This document shows positions 1-8,938 of a stretch of 17,118 nt of DNA, piece by piece. Numbering within the stretch: the first letter of the stretch is position 1; every line of letters starts with the position of its first letter. This DNA is from an uncultured Bacteroides sp. (GTDB taxonomy: Bacteria > Bacteroidota > Bacteroidia > Bacteroidales > Bacteroidaceae), in the NCBI RefSeq assembly GCF_902491285.1, contig NZ_CABUHK010000098.1:1-17118 (forward strand). Reading direction: 5' to 3'. The position numbers and the translations under genes were made by a program. The notes beneath the pieces were generated by a model that saw only the letters and a program-made list of their open reading frames with translations, was not told the origin of the DNA and searched no databases.

Positions 1-29
1 TCGTATCCAACATAATACAGTCGCAAATC

Positions 30-61
30 ATTGATTTATTCCACGGAATAGATTAACTTTG
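30..61 (+). promoter_or_regulatory. Bacteroides-type promoter for the AAA-ATPase gene
   Basis: A perfect TAnnTTTG -7 element (TAACTTTG, 54-61) is preceded by TTG at 31-33, with 20 bp between them. This is the spacing expected for the Bacteroidota primary sigma factor (-33 TTTG, -7 TAnnTTTG). Transcription would begin near 68, giving a leader of about 20 nt before the ATG at 88. The match was read directly from the sequence; activity is inferred. Confidence 0.7.
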
Positions 62-87
62 CCTGTACTAATTAAAAGTCTGTCAAT

Positions 88-1848
88 ATGAGCCAAGTGA
101 AAGGAATACCATACGGAATATCCGACTTTAACCGGATGCGGAACGAAAACTTCTATTTCGTCGATAAGACCATGTATTTGCCCCTTATCGAGGAAATGCC
201 CAGTTACCTTTTCCTGATTCGTCCGAGACGTTTCGGAAAAAGCTTATTCCTAAGCATGATGCGTACTTATTACGACATAATACAGAAGGATAACTTCGAC
301 AAGTATTTCGGTGACTTATGGATAGGAAGCCGTCCAACCAAACAACATAACAGCTTCCAAATCCTTTTCTTCGACTTCTCAAAAGCAGGTTGCTCACTGC
401 CGGGAGCAGATTTGATGAGTAGCTTTAATGAATATTGCAGTATCATCATCAACCAGTTTGCCCATGCATATGCATCTTATTATGATGAAGATTTCAAGTC
501 AACAGTAGAAAGCATTGAAAGCGCTAAAGCAAAATTATCGTATATCGAAGTAAAGGCGAAAGAAAAGGGGTATCCACTCTATCTGATAATCGACGAATAT
601 GATAACTTTACCAACGTCATATTGAGTGAACACGGGCAGAAAATGTTTCATGACCTGACTCATGCCAGCGGCTTCTACCGTGAATACTTCAAGCAGTTCA
701 AAGGTATGTTCGACCGGATTTTCCTGATGGGAGTCAGCCCTATCACACTAGACGATTTATCTAGCGGGTATAATATTGACTGGAATATATCGACTGATTC
801 CCGTTTTAATGCCATGATGGGATTTGATGAAACTGAAGTACGTGAAATGCTCCGTTATTACCAACAGAATGGAAAGTTGGTCGGTGATGTAGAAGCGATG
901 ATTACAGAAATGAAACCGTGGTATGACAATTATTGCTTCGCCAGAACGTCTTTGAACAACGACCGTGTGTTTAATTGCGATATGACTTTATACTATTTAC
1001 GTAACCAAATTGATTTTCACCGTCCGCCCGAAAATATGGTAGACAAGAACATCCGTACGGATTACAGTAAACTGAAAATGCTGGCACGCATTGACCACGA
1101 CAATACCCATGAGGGAAGCCGCATGAGCACTATCGAGGAAATTGCGGCAAAAGGTGAAATACTGGTAGACTTGCATACCTCATTCCCGTCAGAGAAAATA
1201 GCAGATATTGAGAACTTCCGAAGTTTGCTCTATTATTATGGCTTACTTACCATATGCGGCACTCGTGGCGACCGTCTGAAAATGTGCATACCTAATAATT
1301 GTGTACGCGAGCAGTACCTTGGATTCTTGCGTGACTACTATCAACAGGCTCATACCTTGAATCTTTCACATCTGAAAGACTTGATAGATGATTTCGCCTT
1401 CGACGGTCATTGGCAACCATTCTTCGAAACCATCGCCCGTGCCTATCGGGAGAACTCTTCCATACGTGACGCGATAGAAGGGGAAAGAAACCTGCAAGGT
1501 TTCCTGAAAGCCTATCTCGCCATTGCTTCCTATTATCTGGTACAGCCGGAACTAGAAATGAACTATGGTTATTGTGACTTCTTCCTGCTGCCGGACAAAA
1601 TACGTTATTCCGATATAGAACACAGCTATATCCTGGAGTTGAAATACGCTACACGCACAACTACCGATGCAGAACTTGAGGCTCAGGCAGAAGAAGGAAG
1701 GCAGCAACTGTTACAATACAGTAAGGATAAAGTTGTGCAGAAACTGGCAACCGGAACGACACTTCACCTTTTACTAATTCAGTTCCAAGGTTGGGATATG
1801 GTGAAATGTGAAGAAATAAACGCTTCTGTTATTCATCCTTCGGAATAA
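88..1848 (+). CDS. AAA-ATPase-like protein with C-terminal PD-(D/E)XK nuclease-like domain
   Basis: A 586-residue cytoplasmic protein with no signal peptide. The N-terminal region matches the AAA-ATPase_like family, which typically opens with a phrase close to GIPYGISDF. It carries the family's arginine-rich P-loop RPRRFGKS (residues 45-52) and a Walker B strand YLIIDEYDNF (165-174). The C-terminal part (about 440-586) looks like a PD-(D/E)XK nuclease superfamily domain (DUF1703 type). A GYCDFFLLPD segment supplies Asp497, and ELK at 517-519 supplies the E-x-K pair. This domain order is typical of a family present in many copies in Bacteroides genomes; no physiological role or substrate is established. 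The gene has its own promoter, stands alone, and is convergent with the PUL, so a role in glycan use is not suggested. The ATG at 88 is chosen because it follows the promoter by a short leader and the family signature begins a few residues later. The family call is firm; nuclease activity is only inferred. Confidence 0.88.
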   Translation: MSQVKGIPYGISDFNRMRNENFYFVDKTMYLPLIEEMPSYLFLIRPRRFGKSLFLSMMRTYYDIIQKDNFDKYFGDLWIGSRPTKQHNSFQILFFDFSKAGCSLPGADLMSSFNEYCSIIINQFAHAYASYYDEDFKSTVESIESAKAKLSYIEVKAKEKGYPLYLIIDEYDNFTNVILSEHGQKMFHDLTHASGFYREYFKQFKGMFDRIFLMGVSPITLDDLSSGYNIDWNISTDSRFNAMMGFDETEVREMLRYYQQNGKLVGDVEAMITEMKPWYDNYCFARTSLNNDRVFNCDMTLYYLRNQIDFHRPPENMVDKNIRTDYSKLKMLARIDHDNTHEGSRMSTIEEIAAKGEILVDLHTSFPSEKIADIENFRSLLYYYGLLTICGTRGDRLKMCIPNNCVREQYLGFLRDYYQQAHTLNLSHLKDLIDDFAFDGHWQPFFETIARAYRENSSIRDAIEGERNLQGFLKAYLAIASYYLVQPELEMNYGYCDFFLLPDKIRYSDIEHSYILELKYATRTTTDAELEAQAEEGRQQLLQYSKDKVVQKLATGTTLHLLLIQFQGWDMVKCEEINASVIHPSE

Positions 1849-1861
1849 CTTCCTGCATATA

Positions 1862-2011
1862 TTATCCCAGGAGGAATCCGCCGACATCATAACGCCAGGT
1901 ATGCCGAACGGGGTCTATAATATCATCCATTCTCCTGTTTATTCGTTCAACTCCTATCATTTTCAGCGAAAGCAGATAAAAGCATTCATCAGCAATCCAC
2001 AATAGTTTGTA
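1862..2011 (-). pseudogene. Possible decayed C-terminal gene fragment
   Basis: On the minus strand a 49-codon open frame runs from just after a stop at 2012-2014 to a TAA at 1862-1864. Its composition is protein-like, with segments such as LLWIADECFYLLSLKMIG and RHTWRYDVGGFLLG, rather than the low-complexity translation usual for AT-rich spacers. There is no convincing start: the first in-frame ATG leaves only 32 codons. It lies downstream of the PUL terminator and ends 13 bp from the stop of the convergent ATPase gene. It could be the 3' remnant of a gene lost by recombination, or chance. I recognise no family. Confidence 0.2.
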
Positions 2012-2041
2012 TTACCAATAAATACCTTATTCCAGTAGCAC

Positions 2042-2092
2042 AAAAATTGCCACTTATTACTTCATTGAACCCGCAGAAGTAATAAGTGGCAA
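2042..2092 (-). terminator. Rho-independent terminator of the PUL operon
   Basis: A perfect 17-bp inverted repeat (arms 2047-2063 and 2076-2092) encloses a 12-nt loop. In the minus-strand transcript the stem is followed at once by a U5 run (A5 at 2042-2046 on the given strand). It starts 36 nt past the lyase stop codon, so it should end the whole PUL transcript. In the plus direction the stem is followed by AAAAC rather than a U-tract, so it would be a poor terminator for the ATPase gene, though the stem could still block read-through between the convergent genes. Confidence 0.85.
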
Positions 2093-2127
2093 AACTCATC
2101 TTTAATTCAGAAGTTATAAATACACTT

Positions 2128-4236
2128 TTATTTCATCGTTTCGGCACCTACATAATAGCCTAGATTAGTTCCTTGGTTATAGCCTATGTTTTGCATTGCC
2201 TGAGACATATCATAAGTATGATCAGTCATCAGATGTCGAAGACGGTGGGTAGTAGGATGATTAGTGGAGAAAATATAGATAGACCTATTATCGTTCGAAC
2301 CTAAAATAACTTCTTCGCGATAGTCCCCCAAGAAATCTCCATAATAACAAGGATTAAATTTCGTTCCATGGTTTCCGTCATTACTTCCATAGTGTCCGAA
2401 ATATACCAAACGATTCTTATTCGTTTTATTTACATCCGGATTTCCCTTATAACTTACAATACAAGCACGGTCATACATTTCCCTTGTCGGTTGACCGCTC
2501 CAATAAATAGCGGCATTGTACATCACACCGCTACCAATCCCTTTCGGATAGTCGGTTGAGACAACACGACCACTGCTGCAACTATACATTCCCGACTGTA
2601 AAGACGAATAATACTCAAAATCCGGACTGTCCGGATCTACATCCGCTACAATACAACGTCCCACATCCCCGTTTTTACCTGCTCCATGCCCGGCAATCAA
2701 GCTCCCTGTTTTCGCATCAATCACCTGACAAGCATATCCTAATCCCTGTGTGCTATATGTATCCTGCTCTTCAAAAGAAGCTACAATCTGTTGTTTGCCG
2801 AATAATGGATTTATCTGCTGGGGATTCTGAATAAACCGTCCCACATACAAACAGTCTCCATGCCCGTTCCCGGTACACCACAGCTCACTTCCATCATCAT
2901 CAATAGCAGCCGAGCCATACAATATTTCATCCTTTCCATCATCATCCAAATCTGCCACACGGAAGGAATGTGAACACATTGCCAGCCATTTCTCACTATG
3001 GTCGGCAGTGTCAAACTTCCAACGATTAACCAATTCGTTTCCTTGTAAGTCAAGTGCCCACACTTGCCAGTTTTTATAAATGCCACGAGAAATAATCAAA
3101 CTTGGATTACTTTTTCTTACACCAGTCGTCTCATCAGGTATACCATCCAAATAAGCTGCTCCAATGAAGAAACGATCCATACGGTTTCCGTAGTCATCTC
3201 CCCAATAAGAATTCCAATATTGGGCACGTGCTACCTTTGATTCGTCCTCATGACCACGAGGTATATTGGGAGTACGGGTAATCTCACAACCGTCAAATCC
3301 ACGACAGATAGAAATGTATTCAGGACCTTCCAAAACTAGTCCGGCAGTAGAATACAGACTTTTTCCGGAATACCACCCCACACCGTTCGTATCCCGCAAA
3401 CGATAATCATTCACCAGCCCATTGGCATCGGTAATTATTCTTCCATTAGGAAATTTAGTTCCTTCAGATGAACGGAATGCAATTTCACACAAGCCGTCTC
3501 CATCAAAATCATATAAAATATAAGAAGTATAATGTGAGCCGGAACGAATGTTAAGACCTAAGTCTATACGCCACAAAAAGGTACCGTCCAGTTTGTAAGC
3601 CTCTAAAAGAGTGGTTCCATTGCGCCATCCTCCTTGATTGGCTCCATCATACGGCTCTCTCTTAATTACAATTTCCAGTTCTCCGTCTCCATCCAGTTCA
3701 CCCAATTGAATATCATCAGGAGCATATGTCAATGCAGCATCGGGCACATCACTTCTTAGTATAATCTCCCGATAGAATTTTGTCGCCATCTCAGAAGTAA
3801 ACGTGTAGTCACAGATTGTTTCCTCTTGACCAGCCAATGTCACCCGATAATAATTTGTTTTTACGGGATTAATATCCTCATCTACCCAACAAGTAGTCTT
3901 CGTTATCGCCGCTTCATTTAACTTGACTTCTTCACCCCCATCTTCTGACTTATAAATATCGAAAGCTATATTTTCCGGATCGGTCAACAACAATCTCCAA
4001 CTAACTAACGCCGAAGAAATTCCTGTGGCATTATGTTGATCAGTTTCAGACATAGGGTCATAGCTCACCCACATAGCACGGCTTCCCGTAATAACCTCCG
4101 TAGGCAAGTCTTTCAACGGCTCTTCCTTTATATTATTATTAAATTCCGGTTCTTCATCCACTACCGGATCAGTATCCGAGCATGCTCCAAATGTCAACAA
4201 TCCAAACAGTCCTAATGTATATAATATTTTCTTCAT
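2128..4236 (-). CDS. Rhamnogalacturonan lyase, PL11-type, surface lipoprotein
   Basis: A 702-residue lipoprotein predicted to cleave the alternating rhamnose-galacturonic acid backbone of rhamnogalacturonan I by beta-elimination, leaving unsaturated galacturonyl ends. The signal peptide ends in LTFGAC (Cys19) and is followed by SDTD and more acids, resembling the Bacteroidota lipoprotein export signal, so the enzyme probably sits on the cell surface. Residues about 50-145 form the N-terminal beta-sandwich (ALVSWRLLLTDPENIAFDIYK, residues 76-96, read with breaks). The rest is the calcium-rich beta-propeller: GELDGDGELEIVIK (179-192), LYDFDGDGLCEIAF (241-254), VADLDDDGKDEILYG (427-441), IDDDGSELW (445-453), GHGDCLYVG (458-466), DVGR (524-527), GTKFNP (624-629) and GDFLGDYREEVILGS (633-647). 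The propeller framework matches the YesW/YesX family. Several segments near the expected substrate cleft differ from the usual form (see findings). It is the last gene before the terminator, 48 nt after susD-2. The family call is good; subfamily and exact cut are uncertain. Confidence 0.88.
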   Translation of the reverse strand: MKKILYTLGLFGLLTFGACSDTDPVVDEEPEFNNNIKEEPLKDLPTEVITGSRAMWVSYDPMSETDQHNATGISSALVSWRLLLTDPENIAFDIYKSEDGGEEVKLNEAAITKTTCWVDEDINPVKTNYYRVTLAGQEETICDYTFTSEMATKFYREIILRSDVPDAALTYAPDDIQLGELDGDGELEIVIKREPYDGANQGGWRNGTTLLEAYKLDGTFLWRIDLGLNIRSGSHYTSYILYDFDGDGLCEIAFRSSEGTKFPNGRIITDANGLVNDYRLRDTNGVGWYSGKSLYSTAGLVLEGPEYISICRGFDGCEITRTPNIPRGHEDESKVARAQYWNSYWGDDYGNRMDRFFIGAAYLDGIPDETTGVRKSNPSLIISRGIYKNWQVWALDLQGNELVNRWKFDTADHSEKWLAMCSHSFRVADLDDDGKDEILYGSAAIDDDGSELWCTGNGHGDCLYVGRFIQNPQQINPLFGKQQIVASFEEQDTYSTQGLGYACQVIDAKTGSLIAGHGAGKNGDVGRCIVADVDPDSPDFEYYSSLQSGMYSCSSGRVVSTDYPKGIGSGVMYNAAIYWSGQPTREMYDRACIVSYKGNPDVNKTNKNRLVYFGHYGSNDGNHGTKFNPCYYGDFLGDYREEVILGSNDNRSIYIFSTNHPTTHRLRHLMTDHTYDMSQAMQNIGYNQGTNLGYYVGAETMK

Positions 4237-4284
4237 ATTCTGTCTTTAGTATTAAATAATCATTTTTCAATTCCGAGGTTAGTT

Positions 4285-6015
4285 CTACCACCCCGGATTC
4301 TGCGTCAAATTAGGATTCTTGGCTTTTTCACTTTGCGGAATAGGAAAGAAATACATTTTATCATCCCATTGCCTATCCACAGTGACACGCCTATATGAAT
4401 ATGAATCCCCACTCTTATATATTTTCATTTCATCAATGCTACTGAAATGCTTGTCTCCTTCCTTCCAACGACGTACATCCCAAAAACGGTGTCCCTCGAA
4501 TGCTAACTCTACCATGCGCTCATTCTGGTATTTCTCCCACCATAGCTGATTATTCAGGCCTGCGGGAAATTTAGGCATATTCACCTTCGTGCGCTGGCGA
4601 GTTTTATTCACCATCTCATTGGCAGGAATAGGAAATTCGTTATTGGTAGCGTAAGCAGTACCTAAATATTTGAATAATGCTTCTGCATAATTCAGATAGA
4701 ACTCTCCTAAGCGATATATAATCCATGTATGATTATCTGTAGTAGGCTTCGCTGTCGTCGTATTAATACTTGTCTGACAATACTTTTTCAGATAATAGCC
4801 GGTAGGCGTTCCTCCACTCAGTGGTTCAGCATTTGCACCTCCCTGATAGGTTTCTAACGCAGTTTCGTTCCAATTCGGCCATTTTGTATCACCATTCTTA
4901 GCAATCGTTTTTTCAAATCTAGGATCACGCCCCTCGTAATAAGGTTTATTTTTATCATAATCCGCCTTTTTATCTGGTCTTTCACCACCGTCCTTCAATT
5001 CATAGGCATCCACCAATGTCTGTGTAGGGCAGTTTCCACCTCGGCAGTTTTCCAACCCGACAGGAAAATTATATTTTTCAAAAGAGTTGGTAGCACGTAT
5101 GGCACGACAACCGAAAATGAGTTCATCGATGGCACTACTGTAACTCTTTGCATCCCATAAATTCTCGTAGTCATCTATCAATCTCATACCTGCTTCTTCG
5201 CAAGTCTCGATCACGTCTTTATTAGCCTTGGCTGCACGATACCACAGTTCCTTGTACTCTTGGCTACCTTCCTGATGAGAATTGAACAACGGACTGGCGG
5301 CATACAAAGCCGTACGCGCTTTTAATGCCAATACTGTACGCTTGTTGGCTCGCCCTGTTTCCGCTGATTCGCCGGCAGGAACCAAAGCCCCCAAATTATT
5401 ATAATCCGGTATAATCAGATCTTTTATCTCGTCACATTCCTTAATAATCCAGTCGAATACCTCTTGAGCTGGTTTACGTGTAAGCGTATTCACCTCAGAA
5501 GTTGACAAGACATGATCGGTAAAAGGTACATCTCCGTATTGTCTTACCAGATTAAAGTAGAAATATGCCCGCAGAAAACGGACTTCATATTGATAATTAT
5601 TATAGCGATACATCTCAGCTTCATAATCGGAGATTTGTTCATACTCCGAGAACGTCAGTCCTGTAAATTCCTCCAGATAATTGTTACAATTGGCAATTGC
5701 TTTATAACTGGAAGTCCACATACTGCTCTGCGCATTCACCGGACTCCATGCTCCATTGTAAAAAGTCTCAATAGCATTACCTGTATAGGAATATTGCGAT
5801 TCGTCGGTAGCAGAACCCAAAATAGCACCACTATAATTTCCAAAATCAGAGTCAAGTGATTGGTAAATGTTAGATACCAACCCGCCTACATCATAAAAAG
5901 TACGCTTTACATAACCCGCGTCATAAGGATTATACTCTGAATAGTCCATCTGATCCGCACAAGAAGAAAAAGCGAAGATGGTCAGAACGCCATATATCAA
6001 TTTATTCAGTTTCAT
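4285..6015 (-). CDS. SusD/RagB-family glycan-binding lipoprotein (SusD-2)
   Basis: A 576-residue outer-membrane lipoprotein that acts as the hinged lid of a SusC channel and binds oligosaccharide outside the cell. The signal peptide ends in FAFSSC (Cys19) and is followed by ADQMD, an acidic run consistent with surface export. The N-terminal SusD-like domain contains the TPR-type helix segment EVRFLRAYFYFNLVRQYGDV (144-163). The C-terminal SusD_RagB domain ends in the family hallmark FPIPQSEKAKNPNLTQNPGW, so the protein is full length. It starts 21 nt after the stop of susC-2, the usual partner arrangement, and the lyase gene follows 48 nt later. It differs clearly in length and sequence from the other SusD here, suggesting the two lids bind different oligosaccharides; the ligand itself cannot be read from the sequence. 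Confidence 0.95.
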   Translation of the reverse strand: MKLNKLIYGVLTIFAFSSCADQMDYSEYNPYDAGYVKRTFYDVGGLVSNIYQSLDSDFGNYSGAILGSATDESQYSYTGNAIETFYNGAWSPVNAQSSMWTSSYKAIANCNNYLEEFTGLTFSEYEQISDYEAEMYRYNNYQYEVRFLRAYFYFNLVRQYGDVPFTDHVLSTSEVNTLTRKPAQEVFDWIIKECDEIKDLIIPDYNNLGALVPAGESAETGRANKRTVLALKARTALYAASPLFNSHQEGSQEYKELWYRAAKANKDVIETCEEAGMRLIDDYENLWDAKSYSSAIDELIFGCRAIRATNSFEKYNFPVGLENCRGGNCPTQTLVDAYELKDGGERPDKKADYDKNKPYYEGRDPRFEKTIAKNGDTKWPNWNETALETYQGGANAEPLSGGTPTGYYLKKYCQTSINTTTAKPTTDNHTWIIYRLGEFYLNYAEALFKYLGTAYATNNEFPIPANEMVNKTRQRTKVNMPKFPAGLNNQLWWEKYQNERMVELAFEGHRFWDVRRWKEGDKHFSSIDEMKIYKSGDSYSYRRVTVDRQWDDKMYFFPIPQSEKAKNPNLTQNPGW

Positions 6016-6036
6016 TCTTTACCTCGTTTTTAATGA

Positions 6037-8901
6037 TTAAAATCCTATCTTAACACCTACTACCACACTCTTGGTCAATGGATTTGTCGCACCGTAAGAT
6101 TCCGGATCCGCCACGTCGATATGATCAAAACAAAGCAAATCCACTCCTCGTACATACAATTTAGCACTACCTAATATTTTTGTCCGTTTCATCAGATGTT
6201 GGGGAAATTTATAATAAACCTCCACATTGCGTAATTTCAAGAACGAACGGTCGGCAAGCCAGATCGTGTTAGTCTGATAATTATTGGCATTACTCTGCGA
6301 GCTCAGACGCGGATATTTTGCATTCAAGTTTTCGGGAGTCCAACGGTTCTCATAATAGTGTGTGGAAAGTGATGTATTGTTAATCAACGGCCAAAACATA
6401 CTCTTGGTATTCAAGACGGCAGAATAGTTTCCTGTCCCCTGAAACATGGCATCCAATCCGATTCCTTTCCATTCGGCTCCCAAATGGAAAGAATAATAGA
6501 TTTCCGGGGCAGCCGTACTATATCCAATAGCCGTCACGTCGTTTGCATCGATCACCTTATCTCCGTTCACATCCTTATATTTGATATCACCAGGAACTAC
6601 CGTACTGAAGTTCTGTGCCAGACTGCTCTCAATCTCTGCCTCATCTTTGAAAAAACCTTCTGCAACCAAGCCGTACACCTGATTCAATCGGTGTCCCGTC
6701 CGTTTCAAGTTATCATATAAACGCGGTTCTTCCCGTTGCTCCTTGATTTCGTTTCGGGTAAAAGCAAAGTTTCCTCCAGCATTAACAACCCAATCACCCC
6801 ACCGTTTCGTATAGTCCAAACCGAACTCAGTACCCCAACTATCCACAATACCTGCGTTTTCATAAGGAGAATCCATACCAAGTACTGTTGAATATTGACC
6901 GCTAGAATCCACCCAAATATCTTTCCGACGTTGATAATATCCTTCTATCGTCAAATTCAATCCTTTGAACATCGTTGCATCCAACCCTACATTATATTTA
7001 TAAGCTTTCTCGTGTGTCGAGTTTAATGTAGCCAATCGATTCATGTAAGTGGTTCCGAAATTGGATCCATAACCGACATCAAACAGATAGCGTGTACCCG
7101 TTGTCGTATAAATTTGTTCCCAATAGTTATATACCGAATTATCACCGTCTTTAGGCAAGTAATCAGCATTAATCACACCAAACGAAGCCCGTAACTTCAA
7201 AAGATCAACCCAAGAAAACGCTTTCATAAAGTCCTCTTCCGAAAGTACCCAAGCCGCAGAGATGGTAGGTGAGAAAGCCCATTTATGTCCCGGAGCTAAT
7301 AAATTGGAAGCCGATCCAACCAATGCCAAATCTACATAATAACGCTTATTGAAGCCATAGTGAGTATACCACGATACATTTTGGCGGTAGATACTGGTAT
7401 TTACTCCATAAGTGTCACGAAACTCATACTCCCATTTCAACTGTGAATAAATATCATGTTTTCCGAATGAACGATTATAATCAAAACCTCCGGAGAAATT
7501 GAACTGACGTGCCCAATCATTCGTATCGGCACCGGTCGCCATTTCACTGGGTTTACCGCCCGTAACAACTGTATACAACGGGCCACCGGCGCTTGAATCC
7601 TGCCAGCTAGGCGTATATCCCCTATAAGCATATGTCTTACTGTGATCTTCCCAAATGGAAGAGTAGTTGTCGTATGCCAAACGGAAATTTACACCTAATC
7701 CTTTCATTAATCCGGACAAGTCCTGTGATAAGGTCAAGTCCGCCAACAAACTACGCGTATGTCCCTTGCTATAGGCTGCTCCTTGCGATTGCGCCACCGG
7801 GTTCAGCGTACCCGCCCAAGTGGAGCTTCCTCCCCACGAACCGTCATCCGATAGTATAGGAAAGGCGGCGGAAGGAATCGAATAAACCATATCCCACAAA
7901 TCCGTACTGGAAGTTCCCGGACGACTTGATTCGGACAGTGAACCGAGAAGATTTAATTTCAGTTTAGTGGTACTCGTCAAGTCAATATCCAAATTTGTAC
8001 GCAAATTAGCACTAGAATACTTGTCTTGTGTAGAATAACCGTCATTCATATTAGCATTGGCAACGAATCCCTTATCTGTTATCAACCCTAACATTGCATA
8101 ATAACGAAATTTACTACCTCCTCCTGTAAACTCTATATTATATTTATTAGAGACTCCCATGTCACGGAAAGTTTCGTCAATCCAATCCACATTCGGATAA
8201 AAATAAGGTAATTGCGCATTGATACGATCACCCAACCCCTTCACTCTCCCATAACGGAAAGCATGAATTTCAAGAGGGGTATAACGCACATCTAATCCTT
8301 CGTAACCTCGTGCCTCATTCACAGCTTCGGCATAGGTAGCGGCATTCACAAAATCAGGGCGACGCGACTGGAAGTTGATTACATGATCATAAGTAAATTT
8401 TATTTCCCTCGAATTGTATTTTCCCCGTTTGGTAGTTACCAAAACAGCTCCATTAATACCTTTATAGCCATATAACGCAACTGCTGCGGCATCCTTCAGT
8501 ATAGATACCGATTCTACTTCTTCCGGTGACACAAGGCTCATGTCACGTTCCAACCCGTCTACCAAAATTAATGGCGAACTACTAGACAGACTTTGCAGAC
8601 CACGTACATAAAAAGTAGGCTCCGTACTAGAAAAATTACCCGCATTCTGCAAGGCGGTCAATCCCAGTCCCTGTCCGAAAAGAGAGTTAGAAATATCCTT
8701 TGAAGCCCTCTTATCAAATTCTTCATTATAAACGGTAGAGACTGCCGCAGTCGATTCGTGGCGGCTGAACACCCGGTTAGCCCCTACATCCACAGTGACG
8801 GAATCTCCAGACACTCTTCCTTTATTATCTATATTCTGCGCTCCTATCGGCATACCCAAAGATGCCAACAGAATCAGTACCAGCATTTTATTATTTTTCA
8901 T
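6037..8901 (-). CDS. SusC/RagA-family TonB-dependent transporter (SusC-2), short N-terminus
   Basis: A 954-residue TonB-dependent outer-membrane channel that should import oligosaccharides with SusD-2. A Sec signal peptide is cleaved near IGAQ (after Ala21). The mature protein goes almost directly to a TonB-box-like stretch, SVTVDVGANRVF (34-45), and then the plug. Plug landmarks are YVRG (98-101), PLILVDGLERDMSLVSPEEV (110-129), SVSILKDAAAVALYGYKGIN (131-150) and GAVLVTTKRG (151-160). The remaining ~790 residues form the beta-barrel and end in VVVGVKIGF, the terminal aromatic strand needed for barrel assembly. The usual CarboxypepD_reg-like domain found before the plug in most SusC proteins, and present in SusC-1 here, is absent. 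This is not an obvious truncation, because the signal peptide and ATG are intact. It lies 37 nt after susD-1 and 21 nt before susD-2. Confidence 0.95.
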   Translation of the reverse strand: MKNNKMLVLILLASLGMPIGAQNIDNKGRVSGDSVTVDVGANRVFSRHESTAAVSTVYNEEFDKRASKDISNSLFGQGLGLTALQNAGNFSSTEPTFYVRGLQSLSSSSPLILVDGLERDMSLVSPEEVESVSILKDAAAVALYGYKGINGAVLVTTKRGKYNSREIKFTYDHVINFQSRRPDFVNAATYAEAVNEARGYEGLDVRYTPLEIHAFRYGRVKGLGDRINAQLPYFYPNVDWIDETFRDMGVSNKYNIEFTGGGSKFRYYAMLGLITDKGFVANANMNDGYSTQDKYSSANLRTNLDIDLTSTTKLKLNLLGSLSESSRPGTSSTDLWDMVYSIPSAAFPILSDDGSWGGSSTWAGTLNPVAQSQGAAYSKGHTRSLLADLTLSQDLSGLMKGLGVNFRLAYDNYSSIWEDHSKTYAYRGYTPSWQDSSAGGPLYTVVTGGKPSEMATGADTNDWARQFNFSGGFDYNRSFGKHDIYSQLKWEYEFRDTYGVNTSIYRQNVSWYTHYGFNKRYYVDLALVGSASNLLAPGHKWAFSPTISAAWVLSEEDFMKAFSWVDLLKLRASFGVINADYLPKDGDNSVYNYWEQIYTTTGTRYLFDVGYGSNFGTTYMNRLATLNSTHEKAYKYNVGLDATMFKGLNLTIEGYYQRRKDIWVDSSGQYSTVLGMDSPYENAGIVDSWGTEFGLDYTKRWGDWVVNAGGNFAFTRNEIKEQREEPRLYDNLKRTGHRLNQVYGLVAEGFFKDEAEIESSLAQNFSTVVPGDIKYKDVNGDKVIDANDVTAIGYSTAAPEIYYSFHLGAEWKGIGLDAMFQGTGNYSAVLNTKSMFWPLINNTSLSTHYYENRWTPENLNAKYPRLSSQSNANNYQTNTIWLADRSFLKLRNVEVYYKFPQHLMKRTKILGSAKLYVRGVDLLCFDHIDVADPESYGATNPLTKSVVVGVKIGF

Positions 8902-8938
8902 ATCACTGTTCTAAAATCAATTTTACTCATGTTTCTCA

